DNA from: G965229615 sp965229615
GTDB lineage: Bacteria; Pseudomonadota; Alphaproteobacteria; Rickettsiales; Midichloriaceae
DNA length: 64,000 bases
Reading direction: 5' to 3'
Assembly (NCBI GenBank): GCA_965229615.1
Contig: OZ245890.1
Location: 372,001 to 436,000, forward strand
Below, one piece after another: positions 28,309 to 37,109 of this stretch (the stretch's first letter is position 1; each line of letters starts with the position of its first letter). The notes under the pieces were generated by a model that saw nothing but the letters and a program-made list of their open reading frames with translations, had not been told where the DNA came from and ran no database searches. The translations under genes were made by a program, and so were the position numbers.

Positions 28309-29095
28309 GTTCCAGTTGATCCAACATACCACTTATTTTAAGTGCTTCCAATGTTTCATTTATTTTTTTAAGCATTGGATCTCCCTTTTTCAAACATATC
28401 ATGAAATCACCCACATTAACATCACTTAGTGTTATAACCGATAGCATGCTATTAGCTCGTTGAGCTTGAATATCGCGAGCTACTATACCATCTAGCAATA
28501 CTCCATCGAGCTTTTTGTTCTTTAATTCTTCGACCAATACAAGATTGTTATCTATAGCAAGAACATCTATGTCAAGCCCCTGTCTTTTTTGATCCATTAT
28601 CCATTGATACATTGTACTACCAGTTTGTGCCCCTATACGCATACCATTGGTGATCACTGGCTCACTAATTTTGCTATCACTATGCACTAGCAAAGCAAGT
28701 TTCATTGAATAATAAGGTTTTGAGAAATCCGTACTTTTAGCTCTTTCTACCGTCTCAGTCATGCCAGAGATTGCAACATTTATATCACCATGCTGTAAAG
28801 AAGGAATAATTGTATGAAATGGCATGTCTTTTATTTCAAGTTCCAATCCTAAATGCTTTGCTATTACATCTGCTAGATCGATATCAAAACCAGAAACCTG
28901 CCCATTATATATGAACTCAAATGGTGGATAGTCTGCTGAAACACCAACTACTAGTTTTTTAATGGCATTTTTTTCAGCAGTATTTGTTGCATTATCATTC
29001 TTGCTGTCATCTCCACATCCTGCTAACAGCATTGCCATAACACATACTGTTATAAAGTGTATTATTGATGGTTGTATTCTAGTGATTAATTTCAT
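28292..29095 (-). CDS. Amino-acid ABC transporter substrate-binding lipoprotein
   Basis: The 267-residue protein has a lipoprotein signal peptide with lipobox LLAGC (C27) and then the family 3 solute-binding fold: KLVVGVSADYPPFEFIYNGQ, GFDIDLADVIAKHLGLELE and MPFHTIIPSLQHGDINVAISG, with RIGAQTGSTMYQW in the second lobe. Such proteins capture amino acids in the periplasm. No permease or ATPase for this system is beside it, so the partner genes must be elsewhere. It would be anchored to a membrane facing the periplasm. Confidence 0.92.
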   Translation of the reverse strand: MKLITRIQPSIIHFITVCVMAMLLAGCGDDSKNDNATNTAEKNAIKKLVVGVSADYPPFEFIYNGQVSGFDIDLADVIAKHLGLELEIKDMPFHTIIPSLQHGDINVAISGMTETVERAKSTDFSKPYYSMKLALLVHSDSKISEPVITNGMRIGAQTGSTMYQWIMDQKRQGLDIDVLAIDNNLVLVEELKNKKLDGVLLDGIVARDIQAQRANSMLSVITLSDVNVGDFMICLKKGDPMLKKINETLEALKISGMLDQLEQKWGL

Positions 29096-29150
29096 AGTGC
29101 ATTTTTTTCATTTTGTATCACTTGCACACAATATAATATGTATTCCATAG

Positions 29151-29753
29151 TCATTTACAAGCATTAAATTCTAATCCTGACAAACGATATGTATTAACAC
29201 ATATTTCCTCCTTACATTGTTCAGCACGTGGAGCACTAGCATCATACACATTACTTTCTATAACAACTATATTACCATATACTCTTGCAACTTTGAAACA
29301 TGGTATGAATGAATAACCAACTACTGTTAGTGCTTTTGATATTGATACACGCTTTTTTCTTTCTAGAAAATCAGATATGATGAAATGATCATCTAGTGTA
29401 TAAGCAGCCATTATATTACCATCAAGCATTATAATGAATATTCCATCATTAGTTCTTCCAAATACTTCATATTTGACAGTTTTGCCGTTCACCGTTGTTG
29501 AAACGGTATTGTTTTGTACACTGATATCTCCCTCATGAAATCCAAAATTACTATTTTGGCATTCTTGAATGAAAATAGATCTTATAATCATGTTCTTTTC
29601 ACTGGGTGATGGATATACTTTATAGATGCATACTGGGTTGATTGGATAACCATCTATATTGAACCCATACAACATTTCTGTAGCAAAACAAGCATGTATA
29701 AATGTTAATATTGATAGCGTTGTTATCAATGCAATTGTCCTAAAAGCTGCCAT
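29151..29753 (-). CDS. Secreted hypothetical protein, 200 residues
   Basis: From ATG 29753 the protein starts with a signal peptide (AFRTIALITTLSILTFIHAC) with likely cleavage after HACFA, followed by a periplasmic domain with four further cysteines in its C-terminal half (two as EQCKEEIC). No family is recognised. The longer frame that begins at 29888 is false because it translates tRNA-Leu. It lies 39 bases downstream of that tRNA on the same strand and upstream of the binding lipoprotein gene. Confidence 0.65.
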   Translation of the reverse strand: MAAFRTIALITTLSILTFIHACFATEMLYGFNIDGYPINPVCIYKVYPSPSEKNMIIRSIFIQECQNSNFGFHEGDISVQNNTVSTTVNGKTVKYEVFGRTNDGIFIIMLDGNIMAAYTLDDHFIISDFLERKKRVSISKALTVVGYSFIPCFKVARVYGNIVVIESNVYDASAPRAEQCKEEICVNTYRLSGLEFNACK

Positions 29754-29792
29754 TATTATGGAATTTGGTATGAGAATTTGATGAACTACATA

Positions 29793-29878
29793 TGGTGCCC
29801 CTAGCCGGACTCGAACCAGCACACCTGTGAAGATAATAGATTTTGAGTCTATCGCGTCTACCATTCCGCCATAGAGGC
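29793..29878 (-). tRNA. tRNA-Leu (anticodon CAA)
   Basis: The minus strand reads GCCTCTATGGCGGAATGG onward. It has a 7-bp acceptor stem with one G-T pair, anticodon loop CTCAAAA giving CAA, a class II variable arm (TATCTTCACAGGTG region), T arm GGTTCGAGTCC and an encoded ACCA end. Length is 86 bases. Confidence 0.96.
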
Positions 29879-29886
29879 ATTCTTGC

Positions 29887-29915
29887 ATTCTACATCATAC
29901 TTAAAACCCATGCAA
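29887..29915 (-). promoter_or_regulatory. Promoter candidate for tRNA-Leu
   Basis: On the minus strand TTGCAT and TAGAAT are separated by exactly 17 bases and end 8 bases before the tRNA. Position and spacing fit a strong housekeeping promoter. Confidence 0.55.
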
Positions 29916-29967
29916 TAGACAAACAACATCAGTCAAAAACATTAACTGATGATATTCCTGTTGTGAA

Positions 29968-31482
29968 CTATGATGCTTGTACTATTTTAAATAAATTATC
30001 TTTCAACTCGAGATTCCTACCCATTACATGCACACTAATATTCACCCTCACATTTGCAGTGGCAAAATTCTCAGTAGCATCAGGTAAATCTGTTGCTAAA
30101 ATTGCACTTTCAGCATTCCGCATTTGCTCAAGGTTTGTTGTGAGTTGTTCAATCATATTATTACATCTTTGCTCATATGCTCCACCCTTCGCAATTTCAT
30201 TTGTAACGATCTTGTTAAGCTCTCTAACGATTGGGATATCCCTCTCTGCATCACTAAGATTGTCAAGTTTTGTTAACGCTGTTGGAGCAGCAGTCGGTGC
30301 ATTATCATCCCACTTGACATTGAGGGCATGAATTAAACCAGTTGGTCCATTTGGCACATCATCAAGTCTGATATTCATGAAGTCAAAACTAACCCTATCT
30401 TCTGCAAGATTGCTACCAGCTGTCAATGTAATTCTACTATGTGCAGGTGTACCGCCTGATGTGCTACTTGCAACTTGAAAGCGAGCCATAACATCACCCT
30501 CACTTGTACCTTCGCTTTTCTTAGTACCTTCAGGGGAACCAGCTATTGAGAGTGTTACAGGCGCACCAGCTTTTGCTGTCAGACCATTGAATACTGAACC
30601 ATTTTTTGTTACGTTGCTGAATGTGCAATCACCCATGTTGGTGTTCTCAATCTTATTATTCTTAAACACACCACATTTGTTTATAGCTTTGATTATACCA
30701 TTATCAAGATCATAGCTTTCCTTATCAACCTCAATTGATATATTTTTAATCTCCATATCAAACCTATAACTATCGCCTGCATTGTTTGTATCACTTGCTG
30801 TTACACCCATTACCTTCAGAGTTATACCATCTGCTCGGTAGTTTGCACCAGCTTTTTTTAATGTACCTGAGTTACCACCATTAATTTGAACTGATGATGC
30901 ATTGTTAAGGTCAAAGTTTAATGTTATTTCTTTTCCATCAATCATCACAGGTGTGCCCTTGCCAATTCCATTCAGATATCCTTTGAAGTCTTTAAAGGTT
31001 AGGACATCGTCAACCTTATTCAATGTTGCCTTCTCACCTTTATTTACTTCCCCCATGCTCGCATCCATCAACCTTTGACCGTTGAATTTCACAGTATCAG
31101 CAATTCTATTGATCTCATCCTGTAACTGCACATAATACGGTTTCAAAGTGTTTCTGCAGAGCTCATCGGTCATCAATGCACCATTTGCTTTTGCTAGTGT
31201 TTGTTCCATTTGATCGATTTTTGTTTTCACCTGCATAAGTGCATCCTGACGCATTGTAAGCATTGATACGCTCTGTTTGAGTCCTGTTAATACAATGTTT
31301 GTCACATTGCTCTCTGCTCTCATGCTGTTTCCTATGACAAAACCTGTTGGGTCCTGTGACACTCTTGTAATTGCTTCACCAGTTGCCATTGATTGTGCTG
31401 CAACCGAGGATTCGTCCATATTCTTTCTCAGGTAGTTATTTATAGCAGCGTTTTTTGATATATTAGTACTAACTTTTAACAT
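29968..31482 (-). CDS. Flagellin (first of two)
   Basis: Flagellins polymerise into the flagellar filament after export through the flagellar secretion channel. The 504-residue protein has the conserved N-terminal D0/D1 helices (NISKNAAINNYLRKNM, DPTGFVIGNSMRAESNVTN) and the C-terminal partner helices (ESAILATDLPDATENFATAN). About 300 residues in the middle are variable and beta-rich. ATG 31482 is chosen because AGGGAGG (31493-31499) lies 10 bases before it; the 19 extra upstream codons are not coding. It stands alone, 26 kb from the second flagellin, and is divergent from the thiolase gene. Confidence 0.93.
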   Translation of the reverse strand: MLKVSTNISKNAAINNYLRKNMDESSVAAQSMATGEAITRVSQDPTGFVIGNSMRAESNVTNIVLTGLKQSVSMLTMRQDALMQVKTKIDQMEQTLAKANGALMTDELCRNTLKPYYVQLQDEINRIADTVKFNGQRLMDASMGEVNKGEKATLNKVDDVLTFKDFKGYLNGIGKGTPVMIDGKEITLNFDLNNASSVQINGGNSGTLKKAGANYRADGITLKVMGVTASDTNNAGDSYRFDMEIKNISIEVDKESYDLDNGIIKAINKCGVFKNNKIENTNMGDCTFSNVTKNGSVFNGLTAKAGAPVTLSIAGSPEGTKKSEGTSEGDVMARFQVASSTSGGTPAHSRITLTAGSNLAEDRVSFDFMNIRLDDVPNGPTGLIHALNVKWDDNAPTAAPTALTKLDNLSDAERDIPIVRELNKIVTNEIAKGGAYEQRCNNMIEQLTTNLEQMRNAESAILATDLPDATENFATANVRVNISVHVMGRNLELKDNLFKIVQAS

Positions 31483-31912
31483 TATTGTAGATCCTCCCTT
31501 GTTCTTGTTTATTTTGTTTTGTGAATGAATATTGTACACAAAACCATCAGCTCAAGAAACTAAACTATTCACATAGAAAAAGCAATACAATTTTATAAGA
31601 TATGTCATTTCAGTGAATTTCAGAAGCCATCATATACTACATGTATGATATCGTATATACAATCTACAATTTAGTATCATGCCTAAAACTAGAATAATTG
31701 GTGTATTTGATTTGATTGTGTTAGCAACATCATTGGAAGTTACAATATGTTGCGTGTATGCAACATTTCATTAACAAAAACAAATAGTTATTATGATGTT
31801 ACTGATTAAAAAACCAATATATTATACAATATCAATGTGTCATAAGGTACTTATATTGTGTAAACTTGATAGTGCCCATATTCGAATATCGACATAAAAT
31901 GAAAAACAAATA
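31483..31912. promoter_or_regulatory. 430-bp divergent region between flagellin and thiolase
   Basis: No gene is seen. On the flagellin side TTTCTT and TACAAT are 17 bases apart about 55 bases before the flagellin ATG, a possible promoter. On the thiolase side a perfect 12-bp palindrome ATATTCGAATAT (31878-31889) lies 24 bases before the start codon and could be an operator. Both are pattern-based. Confidence 0.3.
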
Positions 31913-33112
31913 ATGTCAATTCAACTTAAAAACGATATAGTGATCGTAGCAGCTGAAAGAACCGCAATTGGCAATTTTAATGGTAGTCTTGCAAAATCAC
32001 AATTAAGAGAGATTAGTGCAAGTGTAATTAGAAACATGTGTTCAACTGTTGATATCAATCCTGCGGAAGTGCAGCAGTTGATAGCAGGTCATGTTCTCAC
32101 TGCATCATTAGGGCAAAATACAGCAAGACAGGTAGCAATTGATGTCGGAATGACAAATAAAAGCACTGCATACACAGTAAATCAAGTATGTGGTTCTGGA
32201 ATGAAGGCTGTGATGTTAGGGTATCAAAACATATTACATCAACTCATTGCAGAGCGAGCACCAAGTATAATAATAGCTGGTGGACACGAAATGATGAGTC
32301 AAACACCACATGGTATACTTCTGCGCAATCGGGTTGGTCTTGGTGATAGAGTCGCAACGGATTTGTTAATACATGACGGTTTAACTGATCCATTCCACAA
32401 TGTACATATGGGCATCACTGCTGAAAACATAGCGAAGAGATACAACATCACTAGACGTATGCAGGATGAATATGCCGCATCTTCTCATCAAAGGGCTGTC
32501 ATAGCACAGAGTGACTTTGACAACGAAATAGTCCCAATAGATATTGGAGATGGTAAGTTTTTCACAAGGGACGAATGCGTGAGAATTGACACATCACTTG
32601 AGAAGTTATCCGTACTAAAACCAGCTTTTCTCAAAAATGGTGGGGGCACTGTTACAGCGGGCAACGCATCCAATATAAATGATGGTGCAGCCTTTTTGAT
32701 GCTAATGTCTGCACGCGATGCAATTGATAGAGGCATTGAACCAATGGCTAGGATAGTATCGTTTGCAGAAGTCGGTGTAGAGCCATCAGTCATGGGTATT
32801 GGTCCTGTGCCGGCATCAAAACAGGCGCTAGAGTCAGCAGGTTGGACAGTAAATGATTTAGATTTGATAGAAGTGAATGAGGCATTTGCAGCACAAGTTA
32901 TATGTGTCAACAATGAGATGGGTTGGGATACATCAAAGGTTAATGTCAATGGTGGAGCGATAGCACTGGGACATCCAATAGGTGCTTCGGGAGCTAGGAT
33001 TCTTGTCACACTTATACATCAATTGCATAGAAGAGGTGGAGGTAAAGGTATTGCAACACTCTGCGTTGGTGGGGGTATGGGATTAGCAATGTGCGTTGAG
33101 ACGATGCCATAG
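31913..33112 (+). CDS. Acetyl-CoA C-acetyltransferase (thiolase)
   Basis: The enzyme condenses two acetyl-CoA to acetoacetyl-CoA or does the reverse. The 399-residue protein has the active-site residues C93 in VNQVCGSGMKAV, H354 in GHPIGASGARI and C384 in LCVGGGMGLAM, with NVNGGAIALGHP as the thiolase signature 2. It fits the biosynthetic PhaA/AtoB group; a link to polyhydroxybutyrate is possible but phaB and phaC are not in the window. The decayed minus-strand gene converges on it. Confidence 0.94.
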   Translation: MSIQLKNDIVIVAAERTAIGNFNGSLAKSQLREISASVIRNMCSTVDINPAEVQQLIAGHVLTASLGQNTARQVAIDVGMTNKSTAYTVNQVCGSGMKAVMLGYQNILHQLIAERAPSIIIAGGHEMMSQTPHGILLRNRVGLGDRVATDLLIHDGLTDPFHNVHMGITAENIAKRYNITRRMQDEYAASSHQRAVIAQSDFDNEIVPIDIGDGKFFTRDECVRIDTSLEKLSVLKPAFLKNGGGTVTAGNASNINDGAAFLMLMSARDAIDRGIEPMARIVSFAEVGVEPSVMGIGPVPASKQALESAGWTVNDLDLIEVNEAFAAQVICVNNEMGWDTSKVNVNGGAIALGHPIGASGARILVTLIHQLHRRGGGKGIATLCVGGGMGLAMCVETMP

Positions 33113-33487
33113 CATCTTCAGCATCAAGATCAGATGTGATATTTACATCTTTCCCTCTATTCTTAATTGTAATGCTCAGCAATGGGAATGTTGTATTGCC
33201 TCTATCTCCATTGGCCTTATGTGTTACATAATTATTCTTACTGGATTGGAGCAGTATAGTGAATATTAACATCAAACGTATATAGATGAGCATTATCATC
33301 AGTTGCTTTTACCCACTCTTGTATAGTTATCATTCCCTCAGCTTGCTGGACAACTAAACGTTGTCAAAACACCTTCATTGCTACTATTATTTTGATATAA
33401 TCGTGCAGTCCTACCTAAAAACTCGCACCTCAAGACGCTTAAGGCCATAGAGATAGCCCAAAAATTTTTGAATTTATAGTCTTTCAT
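33113..33487 (-). pseudogene. Decayed hypothetical gene, at least two frameshifts
   Basis: The minus strand keeps coherent protein-like sequence in three successive frames. It starts MKDYKFKNFWAISMALSV (ATG 33487), shifts near 33370 into VVQQAEGMITIQEWVKATDD and YTFDVNIHYTAPIQ-stop, and shifts again near 33258 into SKNNYVTHKANGDRGNTTFP, which runs into the end of the thiolase gene. One ancestral secreted or anchored protein is likely; the family is not recognised. Confidence 0.45.
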
Positions 33488-33666
33488 TAATTTCCACTCA
33501 CTTGATTTCTGTTTATTTAATGCGCTTGTGAGTGCATCAGAACACCTTAGTAGAAAAAGACAAACTACTGACTACTGTTATGGCAATAGCAATATAGATT
33601 TTTTACTATTGATATCTTTTCTATTCCTAGTGGTGCTGTGAAAAACAAGTATGAGAGTGAGTTCAC

Positions 33667-34167
33667 TCATGCATCAATTACTTCAGTTTTAATATCACAA
33701 TGTAACTCTGCAATATTATCTGAACAAAAGTGTATTGCTTTACATATAACCGTTGCTATAACAAGACCATCTTTGCAGGAATTTAATGTTTGATCTTTAA
33801 TAAAAGTATTGTTGATAATCTGAAGGATATTATTAGTAACTAAAATGGTATTATACGCATCAAATAATGTAAAACTGTCTAACACAGGCGTAACTGATAC
33901 CTTTGTTGTTGTTCCATTATCATCAACAACAGATGTTTTTGTATAACATGTTTTAATTGCTTCCTTTTGCTCATATGACTTGTACAGATTGTGCAATCCA
34001 TATGCCGTTAATAGTGCATTGCCTATAGAATGAGTTGTTTGACTATCCCCTTTATCAAAACAGTAGGCTGCTGGTACAAAAAACATTGCAGCTTTTAACA
34101 TTGATGAATTGTACGGTTTGTATAAACTAATAGCTGTCATTGTGTAGTTATAATATTGTTGTTTCAT
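33667..34167 (-). CDS. Hypothetical protein, 166 residues
   Basis: No family is recognised. The protein has moderately hydrophobic stretches (SMLKAAMFFVPAAYC near residues 22-36 and SIGNALLTAYGLHNLY near 47-62) and several cysteines. The segment ALLTAYGLHNLYKSYEQ resembles ALKLYGIYNFYNSYGQ in the decayed protein at 61494-61943, hinting at a small lineage-specific family. There is no clear signal peptide. It sits between two decayed genes, so its own functionality is open. Confidence 0.55.
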   Translation of the reverse strand: MKQQYYNYTMTAISLYKPYNSSMLKAAMFFVPAAYCFDKGDSQTTHSIGNALLTAYGLHNLYKSYEQKEAIKTCYTKTSVVDDNGTTTKVSVTPVLDSFTLFDAYNTILVTNNILQIINNTFIKDQTLNSCKDGLVIATVICKAIHFCSDNIAELHCDIKTEVIDA

Positions 34168-34322
34168 TGCAAACTATGATTCATCATTATATGCGAACAC
34201 ATAATTCAATACAATATCATCCGATAGGATTATTCACATAGAAATTGAATAAATTTGGTACATATGAAAATTATATTAAAAAACAAGTGTTGAGCTACAA
34301 AGGGAATATGAGCGTCTTGAAT

Positions 34323-35313
34323 TTACATTGATTGTTCTTTGAACTGCAATTCATTGATAATAGCAATAGCTTGTTTTGATAGTGCTTGCATTGCCACTTG
34401 CAGATCAATCATATTTTGTAGACGGGCTATACCAGCCAACGATCCAACATCCTCCCATTGTGTGCCTATATCCATACACATCATACTGCCTTCTATATAG
34501 GAGTCAGTGATAATACTATCAAATGAGATAAGCGGGAATTTGTTTGCAATGCTCAATACTTGGAATTGTGATATCTATTTTATTACTATATTTTCGTGCT
34601 TTTGACATTGCAGAACTTGAGTTAAACCACATTTCTGATGCTTTTTTCATCAGCATGTTTTTACAAATATCAATTGTCATGCAATATATGCCACTATTCC
34701 ATACATATGAATTTCGCAGTTTTGTTTGTATCACATCAATTGAAGGCTTTTCAATGAAGTCTATAACATCGTATATATTTGATGATGGCTGTGTGTTAAT
34801 AGTAGAAAGCTCTTGCGCTATTTTCAAATAACCGTAGTTTGACTCCATCGATGTTGGCGTAACAGTAAATGCTAATAGTTTTTTTATATTTTGAACATGT
34901 TCCATTGCATATTTCACTCTGTTCATGAAAATCTCATTGTCTGCCATGTAATGATCTATCGGCGCTACTATCACAGGAGTATCACATGCATGTCCTAGAT
35001 GCATCATGTGAGATATAGCAAGTGCTATTGCTGGACCAGTATTGCGAGATTCATGTTCAAAGATTATATCATCTATGTCATGATCAATATTCAGCATTGA
35101 TTGTTTTATAAGCGAATAATGCGAGTTTGAAGCAACTAAAATTGGCGGATTAAACATATCACGATTCTTAAATCGTGCGATTGTACCTTGTAGAAGATTA
35201 TACTTATGATGTATTAAATATAGGAACTGCTTAGGCATCATTACATCGAGGAATGGCAACAGTCTTGTACCACTGCCACCACATAATATTATAGGCGTAA
35301 TTTTCTTATGCAC
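34323..35313 (-). pseudogene. manC: Frameshifted mannose-1-phosphate guanylyltransferase (manC-like)
   Basis: The first frame (GTG 35313 or a TTG/ATG further upstream to stop 34519) begins KITPIILCGGSGTRLLPF, the sugar-nucleotidyltransferase signature, with MPKQFL, RNTGPAIALA, PIDHYMADNE and FIEKPSID and VWNSGIYCM as in GDP-mannose pyrophosphorylase. It ends in stop at the point where the family continues, and the missing segment PLISFDSIITDSYIEG and WEDVGSLAGI (P-x-ISxDxxxxE and W-x-DVGS) is in the frame one base away, 34323-34556. A single-base change near 34530-34545 explains this. It is either a pseudogene or a sequencing error; the rest of the gene is well preserved. Confidence 0.75.
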
Positions 35314-35544
35314 TATATGATATATGATATAAAATCTATAGGTATAACCGATTATATTGCACAGATCATTGTATAGCAATGCATTTACGATGCCAGTTAA
35401 TAAATTATTCTACTTTACATTAAAAGATTTTGATGTTATAATATGACATGTGTATTTCGCGTTAGAGTTGTAATGATTGCTATCACATCTTACAAATTCT
35501 ATGAGTGATAATTTTATTTGCTTAATGTTACTGCAGCAAGGCTA

Positions 35545-35573
35545 TTGACAGTGAAGCTCTATAGTATTAACAT
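35545..35573 (+). promoter_or_regulatory. Promoter candidate for tRNA-Pro
   Basis: TTGACA (35545-35550) and TAACAT (35568-35573) are 17 bases apart, and the tRNA begins 21 bases further on. Spacing and position fit. The remaining spacer back to 35380 shows no gene. Confidence 0.5.
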
Positions 35574-35593
35574 CGCTGAGTCAGTGGTTAAAG

Positions 35594-35670
35594 CGGGGCA
35601 TAGCGCAGCCTGGTAGCGCACCTGGTTTGGGTCCAGGGGGTCGTGAGTTCAAATCTCGCTGCCCCGACCA
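35594..35670 (+). tRNA. tRNA-Pro (anticodon TGG)
   Basis: Sequence starts CGGGGCATAGCGCAGCCTGG; acceptor CGGGGCA pairs with TGCCCCG, anticodon stem CCTGG/CCAGG with loop TTTGGGT giving TGG, T arm AGTTCAAATCT, and encoded ACCA. Length is 77 bases. Confidence 0.97.
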
Positions 35671-35700
35671 TTGTATGTGTTGTTACGAACTAAATTCATG

Positions 35701-36324
35701 CTATGCAAGCATCGCTAACATCATTTGTCTTATTTTCAAATCACATAGATTGAATGATAGATATGATTTACATAGTTCTTCATTGTTTCTAATATCTTCT
35801 AGGTTTTTGGACTGTTCACTGTGATTTTTTTTGCATACATTCCTTGTATTGATTGCGCTCAAACATGTATCATTCGCAATACCGTTACATTTCAGTAGCA
35901 AACTTTCAAACATGATGTATTGTTCCAAGAACACATCCTTATCAAAATTAGCTGTGACTTCACATAATCTGAGTAACTTGTATGTACACGTCCACAGTTC
36001 AGTGTTCTGCTCATGGCATACAACTAATCTGTCCAACAGAGTAGTAATAACTACAATTGCATACAGCGATAACTTCTCACTCTTTATGTAACTATCTTTT
36101 AACATTCCCAAGTGTACATCGATATATTTGCAAAGATGATTCAAAGACCTTTGTTTTAGATAAACATTACCGTAATTACCAACATCCAGCTTTTGTTTAG
36201 TATTTTTACTATCTTTATAATAACCAGTCGTCATACCACTGTTCAATAAAAACACCTTGAGTATCAAACCATCACTCAAATGCTTATTGATTCTTATTAT
36301 TATACCATAGTCTTGTATAATCAT
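35701..36324 (-). CDS. recO: RecO-like DNA repair protein
   Basis: RecO helps load RecA at SSB-coated gaps. The 207-residue protein begins IIQDYGIIIRINKHLSDG followed by LKVFLLNSGMTTGYYK, which follows the N-terminal OB fold of rickettsial RecO (IxDxGIII...NT.I..VFT.NHGL..G). The helical C-terminal part includes LYAIVVITTLLDRLVV and LEQYIMFESLLLKCNG, similar in layout to the RecO helical domain. It is shorter than the usual 230-250 residues and its C-terminus is poorly recognisable. The assignment is family recall rather than a full motif set. Confidence 0.6.
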   Translation of the reverse strand: MIIQDYGIIIRINKHLSDGLILKVFLLNSGMTTGYYKDSKNTKQKLDVGNYGNVYLKQRSLNHLCKYIDVHLGMLKDSYIKSEKLSLYAIVVITTLLDRLVVCHEQNTELWTCTYKLLRLCEVTANFDKDVFLEQYIMFESLLLKCNGIANDTCLSAINTRNVCKKNHSEQSKNLEDIRNNEELCKSYLSFNLCDLKIRQMMLAMLA

Positions 36325-36482
36325 TATTCATTATTTTAATAAATTAGTATTGCTGATTGTATCATCATAGGAGTATTGCACATATGCAAACTTCGTTTTA
36401 TACATTCAATTGACATATAATATTGTTGATGATTGAATATCATCATGTGTTTTATATGAACTTATTATTTGATTTATTTTAA

Positions 36483-37100
36483 GTGGAGTACCAGGAAAAA
36501 TCACCATTCATTAAGAATTCCCTCAACAAACTACATAGCATATTTAATCCATATAAGAAACGTAAGAAAAAAATAGAGCTAGAATTGGAAATCAAAGGTG
36601 AAAAATATTTACTTGCAACCTTCAACAGAAGGTTATTTGCAACAACAATAGATGCAATAATACTATCATTGCTAATGATGCCTTGCAGTTATATTATGAT
36701 GTTGCTTGGTTTGAACGAGAAGATCACAAAGATACAGTTCGATGCGCAATTTATATCGAGTGCCAATGACATCTCAGGCCTCATAGGCACAATGTATGCA
36801 AGTGGTGTTCTATTGCCATATATAATAGTACAAGCGATATTATTAGTGGTTATGATACTATATTTTGTCATATTTTGGTATAAAAAAGGTGCAACACCAG
36901 GCAAAATATTGATGAAGTGTATGATAATAGACAGCACAACTGGTACCAATATAACAATTTCTCAATCATTTCTTAGGATTATAGGCTATATTGCCTCACT
37001 CATGACACTATTTATTGGTCTGTTTATGATAGACTTTACAAAAAAGCGTCAAGGACTACACGATAAGATTGCAAGTACACTCGTAATTGTTAAACGCTAA
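36483..37100 (+). CDS. RDD-family membrane protein
   Basis: RDD proteins are small inner-membrane proteins, some of which act in sodium or small-molecule transport. The 205-residue protein has a basic N-terminus, the RR-x9-D element in FNRRLFATTIDAIIL (near residue 50), three to four membrane helices and the family signature GATPGKILMKCMIID, ending RQGLHDKIASTLVI. The start is a GTG at 36483; no ATG exists before the first membrane helix. It converges with pccA. Function is unknown. Confidence 0.85.
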   Translation: MEYQEKSPFIKNSLNKLHSIFNPYKKRKKKIELELEIKGEKYLLATFNRRLFATTIDAIILSLLMMPCSYIMMLLGLNEKITKIQFDAQFISSANDISGLIGTMYASGVLLPYIIVQAILLVVMILYFVIFWYKKGATPGKILMKCMIIDSTTGTNITISQSFLRIIGYIASLMTLFIGLFMIDFTKKRQGLHDKIASTLVIVKR

Positions 37101-37109
37101 TGGAAGTGA

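Noticed and set aside
29754..29888. N-terminal extension of the secreted protein at 29151
   Set aside because: The extension is a translation of tRNA-Leu; a signal peptide begins at ATG 29753.
33012..33299. 95-codon minus-strand frame as an independent gene
   Set aside because: Part of it is antisense to the thiolase gene and the rest fits better as one frame of a decayed gene.
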